DNA of 6,034 nucleotides from Thermoplasmata archaeon (GTDB lineage: Archaea > Thermoplasmatota > E2 > DHVEG-1 > B8-G13), in NCBI GenBank assembly GCA_021162485.1, contig JAGGYP010000001.1:1-6034 (forward strand). The letters run 5' to 3'. The notes beneath the pieces were generated by a model, which was not told the DNA's origin, ran no database searches, and was given only the letters and a program-made list of their open reading frames with translations. This document shows positions 5,470-6,034 of the stretch, piece after piece. A program made the translations under genes and the position numbers. Each line of letters begins with the position of its first letter. Within the stretch, counting starts at the first letter, position 1.

Positions 5470-5499
5470 CTTATTCTGCTTTTAACAAAAATAGACAGT

Positions 5500-5573
5500 G
5501 GGCCCGTAGCTCAGTCTGGCGGAGCGACTGGCTCATAACCAGTTGGTCGCAGGTTCAAATCCTGCCGGGCCCA
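5500..5573 (+). tRNA. tRNA with anticodon CAT (elongator tRNA-Met, or tRNA-Ile2 read after C34 modification)
   Basis: A complete 74-nt cloverleaf folds without mismatches. The acceptor is GGGCCCG (5500-5506) with CGGGCCC (5566-5572) and discriminator A (5573). The D stem is GCTC/GAGC, the anticodon stem ACTGG/CCAGT with loop CTCATAA (anticodon 5534-5536), and the T stem GCAGG/CCTGC with loop TTCAAAT. There is no encoded CCA, so it is added after transcription, and no intron. It is not an initiator: base pair 1-72 is G-C and the anticodon stem lacks the three G-C pairs of initiators. In archaea a CAT gene may be elongator Met or minor Ile, whose C34 is changed to agmatidine by TiaS. The GGGCCC acceptor resembles archaeal tRNA-Ile, so Ile2 is a real option. 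Position 21 is G instead of the near-universal A. Confidence 0.97.
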
Positions 5574-5626
5574 TCAGATTATCCTTTAAAAACATAGATT
5601 GTAGATCAAACATTTTGAGATTCTAT

Positions 5627-6034
5627 TCAGGTAAAGACATCTGCTAAATCTATACGTTGATACCTTGTTTTATCTGGGGTGTTATGAGCAAAATATAGTA
5701 TCATTTCCTTTGGCTGAATAATCCAGGATACAACTGTAGCATACGAGCCATTTTTGTCAGGGTAACGACATATGTCAGATGAATCTCTACCATTTTTATC
5801 TGTTCCACCATTATGATCTCTCATTATTTCTTTGATCGTATCAATTGTTATGTTTCCATAGTTTTTCTCAAGGAGCTCAACTGCTCTTTTTGCTCTTAGA
5901 AAAGTACTTTGATCAACATTTTCTTCCCAAGGGTATACTGATCCAGTTAGATTTGGATCCAGGAATTGATGATGGTTTGCATGCCATAAAATATCATTAT
6001 AGGTTTTTGTAATATCTGTAGAGTTTCTATAAAC
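5627..6034 (-). CDS. C-terminal part of a C45 / acyl-CoA:6-APA acyltransferase-like Ntn hydrolase (partial, start beyond right edge)
   Basis: The frame is open from the right edge to TGA at 5627-5629, giving 135 residues. An ATG at 5824 is internal, since coding-like sequence continues upstream of it. The visible order matches the end of the C45/penicillin acyltransferase-like (AAT) family: NHHQFLDP (20-27, compare the family's 'NHF'), an Arg-containing helix FLRAKRAVELLEKNYG (45-60), ITIDTIKEIMRDH (62-74), the 'D-IC' segment SSDICRYPD (85-93), SYATVVSWIIQPKE (97-110) where the conserved Thr begins the final strands, and LYFAHNTPDKTRYQ near the end. Family members are cysteine Ntn hydrolases that self-cleave and cleave or transfer amide-linked acyl groups; the nucleophile Cys would be upstream, outside the window. 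The substrate cannot be inferred. The gene converges with the tRNA, 53 nt apart. Confidence 0.75.
   Translation of the reverse strand, partial: VYRNSTDITKTYNDILWHANHHQFLDPNLTGSVYPWEENVDQSTFLRAKRAVELLEKNYGNITIDTIKEIMRDHNGGTDKNGRDSSDICRYPDKNGSYATVVSWIIQPKEMILYFAHNTPDKTRYQRIDLADVFT

Noticed and set aside
5500..5573. tRNA gene as an integration (att) site of a mobile element
   Set aside because: No integrase and no second copy of the tRNA 3' end are visible in the window; the flanks are priL and a C45-like gene.
1..6034. CRISPR array or other defence system
   Set aside because: No regularly spaced repeats, cas genes or known defence domains are visible. The only repeats are the paralogue core, one short tandem 10-mer with adjacent hexamers, and protein-level units.

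Overview
The window reads as AT-rich archaeal DNA. The support is a DNA primase large subunit (PriL) with the archaeal/eukaryotic-type four-cysteine Fe-S domain, BRE/TATA-like boxes about 25 nt before inferred transcription starts, GGAGGTGAT-like ribosome binding sites, and a tRNA gene without an encoded CCA end. Small secreted proteins with an Ig-like (CARDB-type) look and a C45-type acyltransferase relative would suit a euryarchaeon, perhaps in or near Thermoplasmatota. That placement is an impression, not a measured result.

Layout, left to right. At 3-65 (+) there is what looks like the last 20 codons of a gene entering from the left. It ends 3 nt from the stop of a convergent minus-strand gene. 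At 69-500 and 620-1051 (both -) are two paralogous secreted proteins of 143 residues each, which share a nearly identical 58-nt core. At 1163-1234 and 1251-1373 (both -) is a probable bicistronic pair of very small ORFs behind a clear TATA box. At 1463-3646 (-) is a 727-residue exported protein whose C-terminal half is built from degenerate repeats of about 48 residues. At 3726-4322 (tmk) and 4319-5377 (priL), both minus, dTMP kinase and primase large subunit overlap by ATGA and are probably translationally coupled. At 5500-5573 (+) is a tRNA with anticodon CAT. At 5627-6034 (-) is the C-terminal 135 residues of a C45/penicillin-acyltransferase-like Ntn hydrolase whose start lies beyond the right edge.

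Functionally the window has two halves. The right-centre part is housekeeping: priL-tmk joins primer synthesis with dTTP supply, next to a tRNA gene. The left part is a run of exported proteins of unknown function, each apparently with its own promoter. No mobile element, CRISPR array or integrase is visible. I see no convincing new multi-gene system. The most original signals are the promoter-anchored small-ORF pair, the repeat architecture of the 727-residue protein, and the almost synonymous-invariant core shared by the two small paralogues. No stretch of more than 300 bases is without a candidate gene.
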